Source: Paenibacillus sp.
Lineage (GTDB): Bacteria > Bacillota > Bacilli > Paenibacillales > YIM-B00363
Assembly: GCA_031181325.1 (NCBI GenBank)
Contig: JAPSKX010000027.1
Span: forward strand, 1-38,900
Direction of reading: 5' to 3'
DNA length: 38,900 nucleotides
Each line of letters begins with the position of its first letter. Position 1 is the stretch's first letter. This document shows, piece by piece, positions 27,881 through 35,993 of the stretch. A program made the translations under genes and the position numbers. A model generated the notes under the pieces. It ran no database searches and was not told the origin of the DNA. It saw nothing but the letters and a program-made list of their open reading frames with translations.

Positions 27881-27924
27881 GAAGCCGCCCCGCGGCGGAA
27901 AAATTCCGCCGGCGGAACGGCTTC
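27881..27924 (-). terminator. hbs-rqcP terminator
   Basis: GAAGCCG (27881-27887) and CGGCTTC (27918-27924) form an outer stem; inside are further GC-rich pairings, including TTCCGCCGGCGGAA followed by five T on the minus strand. The element starts 18 nt after the rqcP stop. Confidence 0.75.
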
Positions 27925-27941
27925 GTTGCATCTGCGCGAGG

Positions 27942-28217
27942 TTAGAGAATGCTCTCTCCGGCCGCGTTCGATTCCTCTTTAATCACGGTGTACATCTCTG
28001 CCGCTTCGTCCTTGCGGGTCGTCTCGGCGACGCGCTCGACGCGAACGGTCACGCTCTTCTGGCCGAAGCGCACCGTCAGCTCGTCGCCGAGCTTCACGGT
28101 ACTGCTGGCCTTCGCCTCTTTCCCGTTGATCCAGACCCGTCCTTGGTCGGACACGTCCTTCGCGACGGTACGACGCTTAATGAGTCGGGAGACCTTCAGG
28201 AATTTGTCGAGACGCAT
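27942..28217 (-). CDS. rqcP: S4-domain ribosome quality-control protein RqcP (YabO)
   Basis: A 91-aa protein made of one S4 RNA-binding domain (RLDKFLKVSRLIKRRTVAKD, GRVWINGKEAKASSTVKLGD) plus a short C-terminal tail. In B. subtilis, RqcP works with RqcH on obstructed 50S subunits to elongate poly-alanine tails (established for YabO). Related Hsp15 proteins have the same fold, but length and locus favour RqcP. It begins one base after the hbs stop codon, so the two genes are probably translated from one mRNA. Confidence 0.92.
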   Translation of the reverse strand: MRLDKFLKVSRLIKRRTVAKDVSDQGRVWINGKEAKASSTVKLGDELTVRFGQKSVTVRVERVAETTRKDEAAEMYTVIKEESNAAGESIL

Positions 28218-28218
28218 G

Positions 28219-28491
28219 TTACTTCACGGCTTCTTTAAGCTTGTTGCCGGCTTTGAACGCAGGCACCTTCGCTTCCGGGATCGCCGTCGGAGCGCCTGTC
28301 TGCGGGTTGCGGCCCATTCGCGCCGAACGCTTGCGCGTCTCGAACGTGCCGAAGCCGATCAATTGCACCTTGTCGCCGGAGGACAGTGCGTCGGTTACTT
28401 CGCCAAGGAAGCTGTTCAATACGGACTCGACGTCTTTCTTCGTCAGACCGCTCTTCTCGGAAATGCTGTTAATCAAATCTTGCTTGTTCAT
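28219..28491 (-). CDS. hbs: DNA-binding protein HU
   Basis: Histone-like nucleoid protein that bends and compacts DNA as a dimer. At 90 aa it is standard: MNKQDLINSISEKSGLTKKD at the N terminus, the IGFGTFETRKRSARMGRNPQ hinge, and the beta-arm tip RNPQTG with the intercalating proline. TAGGAGG precedes the ATG. Its place between mazG and rqcP differs from B. subtilis, where hbs is elsewhere. An unusual run of three inverted repeats lies upstream. Confidence 0.96.
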   Translation of the reverse strand: MNKQDLINSISEKSGLTKKDVESVLNSFLGEVTDALSSGDKVQLIGFGTFETRKRSARMGRNPQTGAPTAIPEAKVPAFKAGNKLKEAVK

Positions 28492-28577
28492 GCTTACGAT
28501 TCCTCCTAATCAATCCAACGGTAAAATATAGCGAACCACATGTATGTATTCTCTCGGTTGCCTTGAAATTCCTGCTT

Positions 28578-28622
28578 TTGCGCGCTGTTATTTCAACATT
28601 TTCGCAAAATGTTCACGCGCAA
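28578..28622. repeat. Nested inverted repeat upstream of HU (stem-loop 3)
   Basis: Outer arms TTGCGCG/CGCGCAA (28578-28584, 28616-28622) enclose a perfect inner hairpin AACATTTT-CGC-AAAATGTT (28595-28613). No U-run follows on either strand, so it is not a standard terminator. Confidence 0.65.
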
Positions 28623-28624
28623 GA

Positions 28625-28664
28625 TAAACGGCTTCGCCGGTCTTCGTTAGACGCCGCCCGTTTA
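28625..28664. repeat. Nested inverted repeat upstream of HU (stem-loop 2)
   Basis: Arms TAAACGG (28625-28631) and CCGTTTA (28658-28664) enclose an inner GTCT/AGAC hairpin on the minus strand. It lies 2 nt from stem-loop 3 and 5 nt from stem-loop 1. Confidence 0.6.
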
Positions 28665-28669
28665 CCGAG

Positions 28670-28711
28670 ACGATTTAGTTGTTGCATCGCGGGGTATACG
28701 ATCTAAATCGT
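28670..28711. repeat. Nested inverted repeat upstream of HU (stem-loop 1)
   Basis: Perfect 9-bp arms ACGATTTAG (28670-28678) and CTAAATCGT (28703-28711), with an inner ATCG/CGAT pairing. It starts 12 nt past the mazG stop codon. I find no clear sigma-A promoter for HU in the rest of 28492-28723. Confidence 0.65.
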
Positions 28712-28723
28712 TAAGAAGGCTTC

Positions 28724-30214
28724 TCAGCTCCTTTTGGCTTCTTGCCAGTAGCGTTCCATCTCCTCGATACCAGTTTGGTCAAACGTTTTTCCGGTTAAAC
28801 GTAGCCGCTCCTCGATATACGTAAATCTTTTGGCGAATTTTCGATTGGTGGCGGACAGCGCCTCTTCCGGGTCGATTTTCAGAAAACGAGCCAAATTCAC
28901 GACCGCGAACAACAAATCGCCCATCTCCTCGAGCAGACGCGCGTCCCGATCGTCCCCGGAACCCGCGAGCGCCTCTTGAAACTCGCGCAGCTCCTCTTCG
29001 ATCTTGCCTGCGATCTCGCCCGGCTCGCTCCAATCGAAGCCGACCTTCGCCGCCTTCTTCTGCATGGCGACCGCCCGCATGAGCGAAGGCAAGCCGCCGG
29101 GAATGCCCGCCAGGATCGACTTCGGCGCATCAATGCCCGCCGCTTCCCGCTCCTTCGCCTTCACGTCCTGCCATGTCGTCAGCACGTCCTCCACGCCGCC
29201 GACCGTTACGTCGCCGAACACGTGAGGGTGCCGGCGCACCATCTTCTCGGACAGCCCCGCGATGACGTCGTACACGTCGAACGTGCCGGCTTCCTCCTCG
29301 ATTTGCGCGTGCAACATGATTTGCAGCAGCACGTCGCCGAGCTCGTCCCGCAGCGCGTCCATGTCGTCGTTGTCGATCGTCTCCAGCGCCTCGTACGTCT
29401 CTTCGATGAAATATTTGCGCAGCGACTTATGCGTCTGCTCCCGATCCCAAGGGCAGCCTTCGGGGCTGCGCAGCTTTGCGATGATCGCGTGCAGCCGCTC
29501 GAACGTCCGGACATGGACGTCGTCCCGGTCGGTCGGCGGCACGTAGACGAGCGATAGATTGCCGAATCCGCCGACGCGGTCCAACTCGTACAGCGGGACA
29601 CGCTCGATTCGCTCTTCGCCGGCGACGCCGAGCGCGTGCCCGACCGTCACCTCGTAGTCGTCGGGGTAGCGCTCCATGAGGCCCAGCTTGACGTCGGAGG
29701 CGACGAGGCCGTCGTATACCTGCGTGATGAGGATATGATTGTACGGGTTCAGCCGCCGCGGATGGAAAGCCGTCGCGTCCGCGAGCTGGAAGCCGTCCGC
29801 CGGATCGAAGCCGAGCGCGACGAACGCGCGGTCGAGGAAGCTCTCGCCGCCGACGATGACCAACTCGATGCCGGCCGCGGGGCAGCGCTCGCGCAGCAGC
29901 GCGACGGTCGACTCCGCGACCGACGGATGTCCCGGCACGGCGTAGACGAGCTCGCCTTCCTCCGTCGCGCGGCGAAGCAAGTCGTCCGCGATGGCCTTGT
30001 ATACTTCCTCGAATTGTCCGTGCGCCTCGTAGAGCGCATCGTAAGTTTCGTATGCGAGACCTTGCTCGCGCATCCAAGCCGTCACCGGATGGTCGTCCGT
30101 CCGCAGCAGCAGCCGTTCCGCCGTCCGCACGGCGTCCCAGGCGCCGAGCGTCAAGCCGTCCGGTCCGCCCGGGCCGAGTCCGGCCACGGTAATGCGTCGC
30201 GTGATTCGTTGCAC
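28724..30214 (-). CDS. yabN: Fusion of SAM methylase-like and MazG pyrophosphohydrolase domains (YabN)
   Basis: A 496-aa two-part protein. Residues about 8-225 are a tetrapyrrole methylase-type domain (ITVAGLGPGGPDGLTLGAW, VYAVPGHPSVAESTVALL); residues about 245-490 hold two MazG-type helices bundles, with FIEETYEALE / RDELGDVLLQIMLHAQ and EEMGDLLFAVVNLARFL acidic metal sites, as in nucleoside triphosphate pyrophosphohydrolases. GTG 30212-30214 (VQRITRRITVAG) is chosen: an AAGGGGAAG lies upstream, and family members begin just before this motif; the frame is open further. The methyltransferase substrate is unknown. Confidence 0.92.
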   Translation of the reverse strand: MQRITRRITVAGLGPGGPDGLTLGAWDAVRTAERLLLRTDDHPVTAWMREQGLAYETYDALYEAHGQFEEVYKAIADDLLRRATEEGELVYAVPGHPSVAESTVALLRERCPAAGIELVIVGGESFLDRAFVALGFDPADGFQLADATAFHPRRLNPYNHILITQVYDGLVASDVKLGLMERYPDDYEVTVGHALGVAGEERIERVPLYELDRVGGFGNLSLVYVPPTDRDDVHVRTFERLHAIIAKLRSPEGCPWDREQTHKSLRKYFIEETYEALETIDNDDMDALRDELGDVLLQIMLHAQIEEEAGTFDVYDVIAGLSEKMVRRHPHVFGDVTVGGVEDVLTTWQDVKAKEREAAGIDAPKSILAGIPGGLPSLMRAVAMQKKAAKVGFDWSEPGEIAGKIEEELREFQEALAGSGDDRDARLLEEMGDLLFAVVNLARFLKIDPEEALSATNRKFAKRFTYIEERLRLTGKTFDQTGIEEMERYWQEAKRS

Positions 30215-30266
30215 GCCGATCCACTTCCCCTTTTTCCCGATTCGATACTTCATTCTACGCATAACG

Positions 30267-30311
30267 AAAAGGCTTCCGCAACCCGCGCGCATGCGTGAGG
30301 TTACGGAAGCC
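30267..30311 (-). terminator. spoVT intrinsic terminator
   Basis: On the minus strand, GGCTTCCG (30304-30311) pairs with CGGAAGCC (30271-30278), with an inner TAACC/GGTT extension, and is followed by TTTT (30267-30270). It lies about 50 nt past the spoVT stop. Confidence 0.88.
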
Positions 30312-30362
30312 CTTATGTAGGCGCGCGGCCGCGCCCTTCAAGCGATCTCTCGGCGGTTCCGT

Positions 30363-30905
30363 TCACTGCTCCATCTGTTTGGCCAGGAAACCCGCCGCCG
30401 TCTCCGCCATCTTCACTTCCATCTGGCTCATCTTCATGCCTTCTTGCTTGCTGAGCAAGATGACCGAGCCGATCGGGTCTCCGCCCGCCACGATGGGAGA
30501 GCAGACGAAGGAGCTGTACGTCTCCGTCATATCCTTGCAAATTTCATATTCGCCCGCGTTCGTCTCCGAGGTCGTCTTGCGGTTTTCCATAGCGGTCTCG
30601 ACGATCTGGCCGATCTGCTTATCCATGTATTCCTTCTTCGATGCCCCGGATACGGCGATAATCGTGTCGCGGTCCGAGATCATGGTGATATGTCCGGTGC
30701 TTTCGCTCAGCGACTCGGCGTATTCCTTGGCGAAGTCGCCCAATTCCCCGATCGGGGAATACTTCTTCAATATAACCTCTCCGTCGCGGTCGACGAAGAT
30801 TTCCAGCGGGTCACCTTCGCGAATACGCAATGTCCGACGAATTTCTTTCGGGATGACGACCCGTCCGAGATCGTCGATTCTGCGTACGATTCCTGTTGCT
30901 TTCAT
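30363..30905 (-). CDS. spoVT: Stage V sporulation protein T (AbrB-family regulator)
   Basis: Forespore transcription factor that tunes sigma-G genes. The 180-aa protein has an N-terminal AbrB-type swapped-hairpin DNA-binding domain (residues 1-50: MKATGIVRRIDDLGRVVIPK, REGDPLEIFVD) and a C-terminal GAF domain (about 56-178; HITMISDRDTIIAVSGA, SSFVCSPIVAGGDPIGSVIL). GAGGG precedes the ATG. The sigma-G-like promoter about 100 nt upstream fits its known forespore expression, and a terminator ends the unit. Confidence 0.97.
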   Translation of the reverse strand: MKATGIVRRIDDLGRVVIPKEIRRTLRIREGDPLEIFVDRDGEVILKKYSPIGELGDFAKEYAESLSESTGHITMISDRDTIIAVSGASKKEYMDKQIGQIVETAMENRKTTSETNAGEYEICKDMTETYSSFVCSPIVAGGDPIGSVILLSKQEGMKMSQMEVKMAETAAGFLAKQMEQ

Positions 30906-31001
30906 GTTGTATGCCCTCGCTTTCTAGAAGTTTGAATGCATCGAAGTCGTCCGTCCTATTTACGGTTCGAGGGGGGTGATGACCTGTGTTATATTCGACC
31001 T

Positions 31002-31031
31002 TAGTATTCGTCGCTAACGATTCACTTATAC
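31002..31031 (-). promoter_or_regulatory. Sigma-G-type promoter of spoVT
   Basis: The minus strand has -35 GTATA (31027-31031), an 18-bp spacer and -10 AATACTA (31002-31008), one base from the sigma-G consensus CATACTA. It lacks the GG of a sigma-F -10. The start would be about 90 nt upstream of spoVT. Confidence 0.65.
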
Positions 31032-31112
31032 GCCAGATCTTGTACTAACCGTCCAACATCATGGATTCCGCTTGGGTCGCCTCGCCATTATTGTTGCCAT
31101 CCAATTGAAAGC

Positions 31113-31140
31113 AAAACAGGATGTTCATATGAACATCCTG
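31113..31140 (-). terminator. mfd intrinsic terminator
   Basis: A perfect 24-bp palindrome, CAGGATGTTC-ATAT-GAACATCCTG (31117-31140), makes a 10-bp stem with a 4-nt loop, 5 nt after the mfd stop, followed by TTTT on the minus strand (31113-31116). Apart from this and the spoVT promoter, the 30906-31145 gap holds nothing recognisable. Confidence 0.85.
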
Positions 31141-31145
31141 CCAAT

Positions 31146-34100
31146 TCATACAACGTTCGTCGAGCGTTTCGCCTCGTCCTTCCGCACCTCGCGGTATTGC
31201 TGGAGGAATTTCTCCGCCGCGTGAATCGCTTCTTCCGTCGACAGCCCTTTGCGGTTCATATGGACGACGATCTGCCCGCCGGGCATCAGCTTCAGTTTGC
31301 GCTCGAACCGGTTGCTGAGCGCGAACAGCTTCTGCCCGTCGATCCGCTCGTTCTGCTCGGGCGCGAACGTGAAGATCAAGTCGTCGCCCTTCGCCGAGAT
31401 CGACTGGATGCCGTATTCCGCCCCGTACACCTTAAGGCGCGCGACGGCGAGAAGCGTCTGCACCGGCGTCGGCATATCGCCGAATCGGTCCGTCAGCTCG
31501 TCGGCCAGCTCGTTCTCCTCCTCGAAGGTCCGAATGCCCGCCACCTTCTTGTAGATCTCGATCTTCTGCGCGCTGTCGTAGATGTAATCGCCCGGCAAGT
31601 ACGCGTCGAGCGTCAGCTCGATCTGCGTATTCGTCGGCTTCGGCCGGCGTTCGACCGGCGCGGCGCCCTCGTTCTCGCCGTCGAGGGCGAGCTTGCGCTG
31701 CTCGATCTCCTCCGCCAACATCTGCGAATACAGATCGAAGCCGACGGACGCGATGAAGCCGTGCTGCTCGCCGCCGAGCAAATTGCCGGCGCCGCGGATG
31801 GCGAGGTCGCGCATCGCGATCTTGAAGCCGGAGCCGAGTTCCGTGAACTCCTTGATCGCCTGCAGCCGCTTCTCCGCCACTTCGTTCAGCACCTTGTCGC
31901 GCTGATACGTGAAGTACGCATACGCGATCCGATTCGACCGCCCGACGCGCCCGCGCAGCTGGTACAGCTGCGAGAGGCCCATCTTGTCGGCGTCGTGCAC
32001 GATGAGCGTGTTGACGTTCGGGATGTCGACGCCCGTCTCGATGATCGACGTGCTGACGAGCACGTCGAACTCGCCGTCCAGGAAGTCGAGAATCGTCCGC
32101 TCGAGCTCCTGCTCGGACATCTGCCCGTGCGCCGCGGCGACCCGGGCGTCCGGCACGAGCGCGTGGATCGTGTCGGCCATCTGCTGAATGCCTTGGACGC
32201 GGTTGTACAAGTAATATACTTGCCCGCCGCGCGCGAGCTCCCGTTCGATGGCGTCGCGAACGAGCGCGCCGCTGTGCTCCACGACGTACGTCTGTACGGG
32301 GAACCGATTCTCCGGCGGCGTCTCGATGACCGACAGGTCGCGAACGCCGAGCATCGACATATGCAGCGTGCGCGGGATCGGCGTCGCCGTCAGCGTTAAG
32401 ACGTCGACGTTCAGCCGCAGCTTCTTCAGCTTCTCCTTATGCGTAACCCCGAACCGCTGCTCCTCGTCGATGATAAGCAAGCCCAGGTCTTTGAACTTCA
32501 CGTCCTGCGATAGGATGCGGTGCGTGCCGATCACGACGTCGATCGCGCCCGTGCCGACGCCCTTGATCGTCTCCGTCTGCTCTTTCTTCGATCGGAACCG
32601 ACTCAGGACGCCGATGTTGAACGGAAAGCCGCCGAAGCGCTCCCGGAACGTCTCGTAATGCTGCTGGGCGAGGATCGTCGTCGGCACGAGCACCGCGACC
32701 TGCTTCCCGTCCATCGCCGCTTTGAACGCGGCCCGGATGGCTACCTCCGTCTTCCCGTAGCCGACGTCGCCGCACAGGAGACGATCCATCGGCTGGGGAC
32801 GCTCCATGTCGCCCTTGATTTCTTGGATGGCGCGAAGCTGGTCCGTCGTCTCGTCGTACGGGAACATCGCTTCGAACTCTTGCTGATACGGCGTATCGGC
32901 CGGGAACGCATGACCCGGCGCCGCCTGACGCGCCGCGTACAGCTTGATGAGCTCGTCGGCGATATCCTTGACGGCCGATCTCGCCTTCGACTTCGCCTTC
33001 GTCCAGTCTCCGCCGCCGAGCTTGTAGATCTTCGGCTCCTTGCCTTCTTCGGCGCCGATATATTTCTGCACCATGTCGATCTGCTCGATCGGGACGGACA
33101 GCTTGTCGCCGCCCGCATACAGAATATGCAGGTAGTCCTTGTGCACGCCGGCGATCTCGATCGTGCCGATGCCGACGTATTTGCCGATCCCGTGGTTGAC
33201 GTGCACGACGTAATCGCCGATCTTCAGCTCGGTGTAGCTCTTGATCCGCTCCGCGTTCTCGATCTTGCGCTCGACCTTGCGCGCCTTCCGCTGCTTGGCG
33301 CTGAACATCTCGCCTTCGGTAATGACGACGAGATGCACCGACGGCAGCTCGAAGCCGCTTTGCAGATTGCCCTCGATGATCGTCTGCTCGGGGATGCCGT
33401 AATCGGCAAGCACGCGGCGCATCCGCTCTAAGCGCTCCTTGCTGCCCGCGAGCATCATGACGGTCGACTTCGACTTGCTCCATCGCTCGATCTCCGTCTT
33501 CAGCACGTTCATCTGCCCGTGGAACTGCTGCATCGCGCGGCAGATGACGTTGACGATATTCTGCGGCTGCGTATTCGGAATCTGCCGGAGGAACAGCGAC
33601 AGATAGACCGTCTGATAGGGCTTGTGGAAAAAGAGCGACTCATAGCTCTTCGACAGCGCGAAGCTCGGAATCGTCTTGCCTTCCTGCAGCAGATGCGTCG
33701 TCCATTCCGCCTCGTCCCGGTCGAGCTGGCGCGCCGTCTCGAGCAGCCGATTCGGCTCGTCGACGAGCAGCAGCGCATCCTTCGGCAAGAAGTCGAGCAG
33801 CGTATGCCGCTCCGGATACAGGAGCGAGACGTATTTGTAGATGCCGGTAAAATAAGCGCCCTCCCGCAGCTTGACCAGATCGCCGCCGATTTCCTCGCGC
33901 AGCTTCTCCTTCACGGTCCGGTCGGCCGTCTTCTCCAGCTGGCGTTCGAGCAGCTCCGAGGCGGTTTGCGCCGCGTTCGCGAACCGGCGAGGCTCCGCGA
34001 ACAGCTCGCGGCTCGGCAGCAGCGTGACGCGATCCAGTTTTTCCTTCGAACGCTGGTCGACCGGATCGAACAGACGGATCGAATCGATCTCGTCGTCGAA

Positions 34101-34703
34101 CCATTCGATGCGCACCGCAAGGTCCTCCGCGTCGCCTGCGACCTTCGGCGGGAAGACGTCGACGATGCCGCCCCGCACGCTCATTTCGCCGCGGGACTCT
34201 ACCCGCTCGACCCGCTCGTAGCCAAGCTCGGCGAGCCGGGCGAGGAACGCGTCGATCGGCAGCGTCTCGCCGACGGCCGCCGTCGCCGACGCGCCTTGGA
34301 ACGCTTCCTTGGACGCGACGAACCGCCGTACGCCCGCGTACGGCACGACTAAGACGCCCCGAAAGCCGTTCGCGAGGCGGGATAACGCGTCGATGCGCTG
34401 CGCGACGAGTTCGGGACTCGACACCGCCGCCTCCGTCGCGATCGATTCGTTCGCGGGGTACGTCAGCAGCTCGCCGCGAGGCAGGCATTCTTCCAAATCC
34501 TCTATTAACTTTTGCGCGGAAAACATATTATGCGTCATGACGACGATAGGACGCTGCAGTTGCGCATGCAGCGCCGCGACGAACACGCTTCTTGCGGAGC
34601 CGGCCAATCCCGACACCAATTGTTCTTTCAGCCCCGACCGAATGCCGTCCGTCACGGTGATCAGATCCGGATCGGTCGCGAGCGCTTCTAATAAACGTCT
34701 CAT
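31146..34703 (-). CDS. mfd: Transcription-repair coupling factor
   Basis: DNA translocase that removes stalled RNA polymerase and recruits UvrA. The 1185-aa protein has UvrB-like N-terminal domains, the polymerase-interacting domain (GDYVVHVNHGIGKYVG, about residue 500), Walker A LLCGDVGYGKTEVA (about 644), helicase motif II LLIIDEEQRFGV (about 744), TLTATPIPRTLHMSMLG, QLRGRVGRSNR and the C-terminal D7 domain. ATG 34701-34703 (MRRLLEALAT) aligns with the family start; the frame is open 13 codons further to a TTG, but that lacks support. It follows fin at 97 nt, as in B. subtilis. Confidence 0.97.
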   Translation of the reverse strand: MRRLLEALATDPDLITVTDGIRSGLKEQLVSGLAGSARSVFVAALHAQLQRPIVVMTHNMFSAQKLIEDLEECLPRGELLTYPANESIATEAAVSSPELVAQRIDALSRLANGFRGVLVVPYAGVRRFVASKEAFQGASATAAVGETLPIDAFLARLAELGYERVERVESRGEMSVRGGIVDVFPPKVAGDAEDLAVRIEWFDDEIDSIRLFDPVDQRSKEKLDRVTLLPSRELFAEPRRFANAAQTASELLERQLEKTADRTVKEKLREEIGGDLVKLREGAYFTGIYKYVSLLYPERHTLLDFLPKDALLLVDEPNRLLETARQLDRDEAEWTTHLLQEGKTIPSFALSKSYESLFFHKPYQTVYLSLFLRQIPNTQPQNIVNVICRAMQQFHGQMNVLKTEIERWSKSKSTVMMLAGSKERLERMRRVLADYGIPEQTIIEGNLQSGFELPSVHLVVITEGEMFSAKQRKARKVERKIENAERIKSYTELKIGDYVVHVNHGIGKYVGIGTIEIAGVHKDYLHILYAGGDKLSVPIEQIDMVQKYIGAEEGKEPKIYKLGGGDWTKAKSKARSAVKDIADELIKLYAARQAAPGHAFPADTPYQQEFEAMFPYDETTDQLRAIQEIKGDMERPQPMDRLLCGDVGYGKTEVAIRAAFKAAMDGKQVAVLVPTTILAQQHYETFRERFGGFPFNIGVLSRFRSKKEQTETIKGVGTGAIDVVIGTHRILSQDVKFKDLGLLIIDEEQRFGVTHKEKLKKLRLNVDVLTLTATPIPRTLHMSMLGVRDLSVIETPPENRFPVQTYVVEHSGALVRDAIERELARGGQVYYLYNRVQGIQQMADTIHALVPDARVAAAHGQMSEQELERTILDFLDGEFDVLVSTSIIETGVDIPNVNTLIVHDADKMGLSQLYQLRGRVGRSNRIAYAYFTYQRDKVLNEVAEKRLQAIKEFTELGSGFKIAMRDLAIRGAGNLLGGEQHGFIASVGFDLYSQMLAEEIEQRKLALDGENEGAAPVERRPKPTNTQIELTLDAYLPGDYIYDSAQKIEIYKKVAGIRTFEEENELADELTDRFGDMPTPVQTLLAVARLKVYGAEYGIQSISAKGDDLIFTFAPEQNERIDGQKLFALSNRFERKLKLMPGGQIVVHMNRKGLSTEEAIHAAEKFLQQYREVRKDEAKRSTNVV

Positions 34704-34800
34704 TTCGAGAATAGGACACCTCTTTCCCGCAAACCAAAACAAGCCTAGGCTGACAAGCCAAGGCCGTTCGTCCCGCGCTCCGAGCCGACAGCGAGTCCGG

Positions 34801-35031
34801 TCATTGCAACGGGCTGGATACTAACGCGAGCTCCGGATGAGACTGGAGCGCTTCGCGGCAATAATCGCATACCAGCTTGACGATGACATCGCCGCTGGAA
34901 TTATACGTAATTATATCGTTGCGCTCCTCGGGGGTCAAGAAATGGAACCCGAGCTGCGCCTCGGTCACCTGCTCGGAGGCGATTTCCCCGAGCGACATGC
35001 TGCAATGCTTACACACGTAACGAATCGACAT
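34801..35031 (-). CDS. fin: Anti-sigma-F factor Fin
   Basis: A 76-aa zinc-ribbon-like protein with two CxxC pairs, VCKHCSM and LVCDYCREAL. In B. subtilis, Fin binds sigma-F to help the forespore switch to sigma-G (established; formerly YabK). A longer frame exists, but ATG 35029-35031 (MSIRYVCKHC) has GGAGGTGGGG just upstream and gives exactly the length of the B. subtilis protein. It sits between pth and mfd as in other Bacillales, with a sigma-F/G-like promoter at the pth stop. Confidence 0.93.
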   Translation of the reverse strand: MSIRYVCKHCSMSLGEIASEQVTEAQLGFHFLTPEERNDIITYNSSGDVIVKLVCDYCREALQSHPELALVSSPLQ

Positions 35032-35061
35032 GAACGTCCCCACCTCCCGTGTACATATGGT

Positions 35062-35092
35062 TAGTATCGCCACGGGACGGGCCGTTCCATTC
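35062..35092 (-). promoter_or_regulatory. Sigma-F/sigma-G-type promoter of fin
   Basis: The minus strand has GGCGATACTA (about 35062-35071), a full match to the sigma-F -10 pattern GGNNANANTA and one base from the sigma-G -10 CATACTA. A -35-like GAATG (35088-35092) lies 16 bp upstream of the sigma-F box. It overlaps the pth stop codon. Confidence 0.6.
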
Positions 35093-35654
35093 AGCTTCCG
35101 TTAAATTTCGCCATCGCCTTCTCGAACGGCTCCTTCAGGCAAAACTCCATCGCGTCCGCCGCCTTCTGCACCGTCCGTTCCAGCGCTTCGCGTTCTTCTT
35201 TGCGGAACGTCGATAAGACGTAATTCGAGATGTTCGACCCCGGCGCCGGCCGCGAGATGCCCATGCGGATCCGGTGGAATTGATCGGTGCCGAGATGGGC
35301 GATGATCGACTTGATGCCGTTGTGACCGCCGGGGCTGCCTTTCATGCGCAGGCGGATCGAACCCAGCTCCGTGTCCATATCGTCGTACACGACGATGAGA
35401 TCGGCGGGATCCGGCTTATAGAAGTCGAGGAACGCTCGTACGCATTCGCCCGACAGGTTCATGTACGTCATCGGCTTGATTAAATACGTCTTCTCGCCGT
35501 TCGCCCGCGCCTCGGCGACGAGCCCTTTGCACTTCGACTGCGCCGTCGTCACGCCCCACCGCTTGGCGGCCTCGTCCAGCGCCATCCAACCGATGTTGTG
35601 CCGCGTATCCTCGTAGTCTCTGCCCGGATTGCCGAGCCCGACGAACCATTTCAT
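35091..35654 (-). CDS. pth: Peptidyl-tRNA hydrolase
   Basis: Recycles peptidyl-tRNAs dropped from the ribosome (B. subtilis spoVC). The 187-aa protein shows VGLGNPGRDYEDTRHNIG with catalytic His19 and Asn9, KPMTYMNLSG, VVYDDMD with the conserved Asp, and GGHNGIKSI. ATG 35652-35654 (MKWFVGLGNPG) is the family start; the reading frame continues 50 codons upstream into copy B of the repeat, which I regard as non-coding. The ribosome site (AAAGGCGGG) is rather far from the ATG. Confidence 0.96.
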   Translation of the reverse strand: MKWFVGLGNPGRDYEDTRHNIGWMALDEAAKRWGVTTAQSKCKGLVAEARANGEKTYLIKPMTYMNLSGECVRAFLDFYKPDPADLIVVYDDMDTELGSIRLRMKGSPGGHNGIKSIIAHLGTDQFHRIRMGISRPAPGSNISNYVLSTFRKEEREALERTVQKAADAMEFCLKEPFEKAMAKFNGS

Positions 35655-35742
35655 GCTGTGGTGTTCCCGCCTTTCCTGCCTTCCTGCTTGCGAAGCTTCC
35701 GTTGCTATTATACATGTTCCGGCTGTCTGGGGAAAAGGCTTG

Positions 35743-35844
35743 GGTTCGAGCGGGTGCATCATACGAGCAGTATCGGCCCGGGACGTGCGCTCCGCTTGCT
35801 CCATTGCAGAGTATTGTATGATTAGATGTTAGCGACGGTAACAA
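35743..35844. repeat. Dispersed inverted-repeat element, copy B
   Basis: Shares with copy A the blocks GTTCGAGCG, GTGCATCA/ATGCATCA, CGAGCAG, the 15-mer CGCTCCGCTTGCTCC (35788-35802), TGATTA and GGTAACAA in the same order and almost the same spacing. The arms pair less well than in copy A. Like copy A it directly follows, in transcription order, a GCCGC-rich hairpin and T-run. Confidence 0.75.
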
Positions 35845-35993
35845 TCCCCTGCAAAAAAGTCGCCGCTGCGGCACGCTCCAGGCCTTTGCCGCCTTTTCCC
35901 CGTCCCCAACAACTTATCTCCCCGGCTGAGCGAAGGGACGTCAAGGAGAAGGAGTCCCCGTCACACACACCGGTCCTCCTGCGAAATCGCGCG

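Noticed and set aside
35655-35804. Upstream extension of pth by 50 codons starting MEQAERTS
   Set aside because: It runs through the dispersed repeat, copy A reads a different frame with a 1-nt length change, and all Pth proteins begin at MKWFVGLGNPG.
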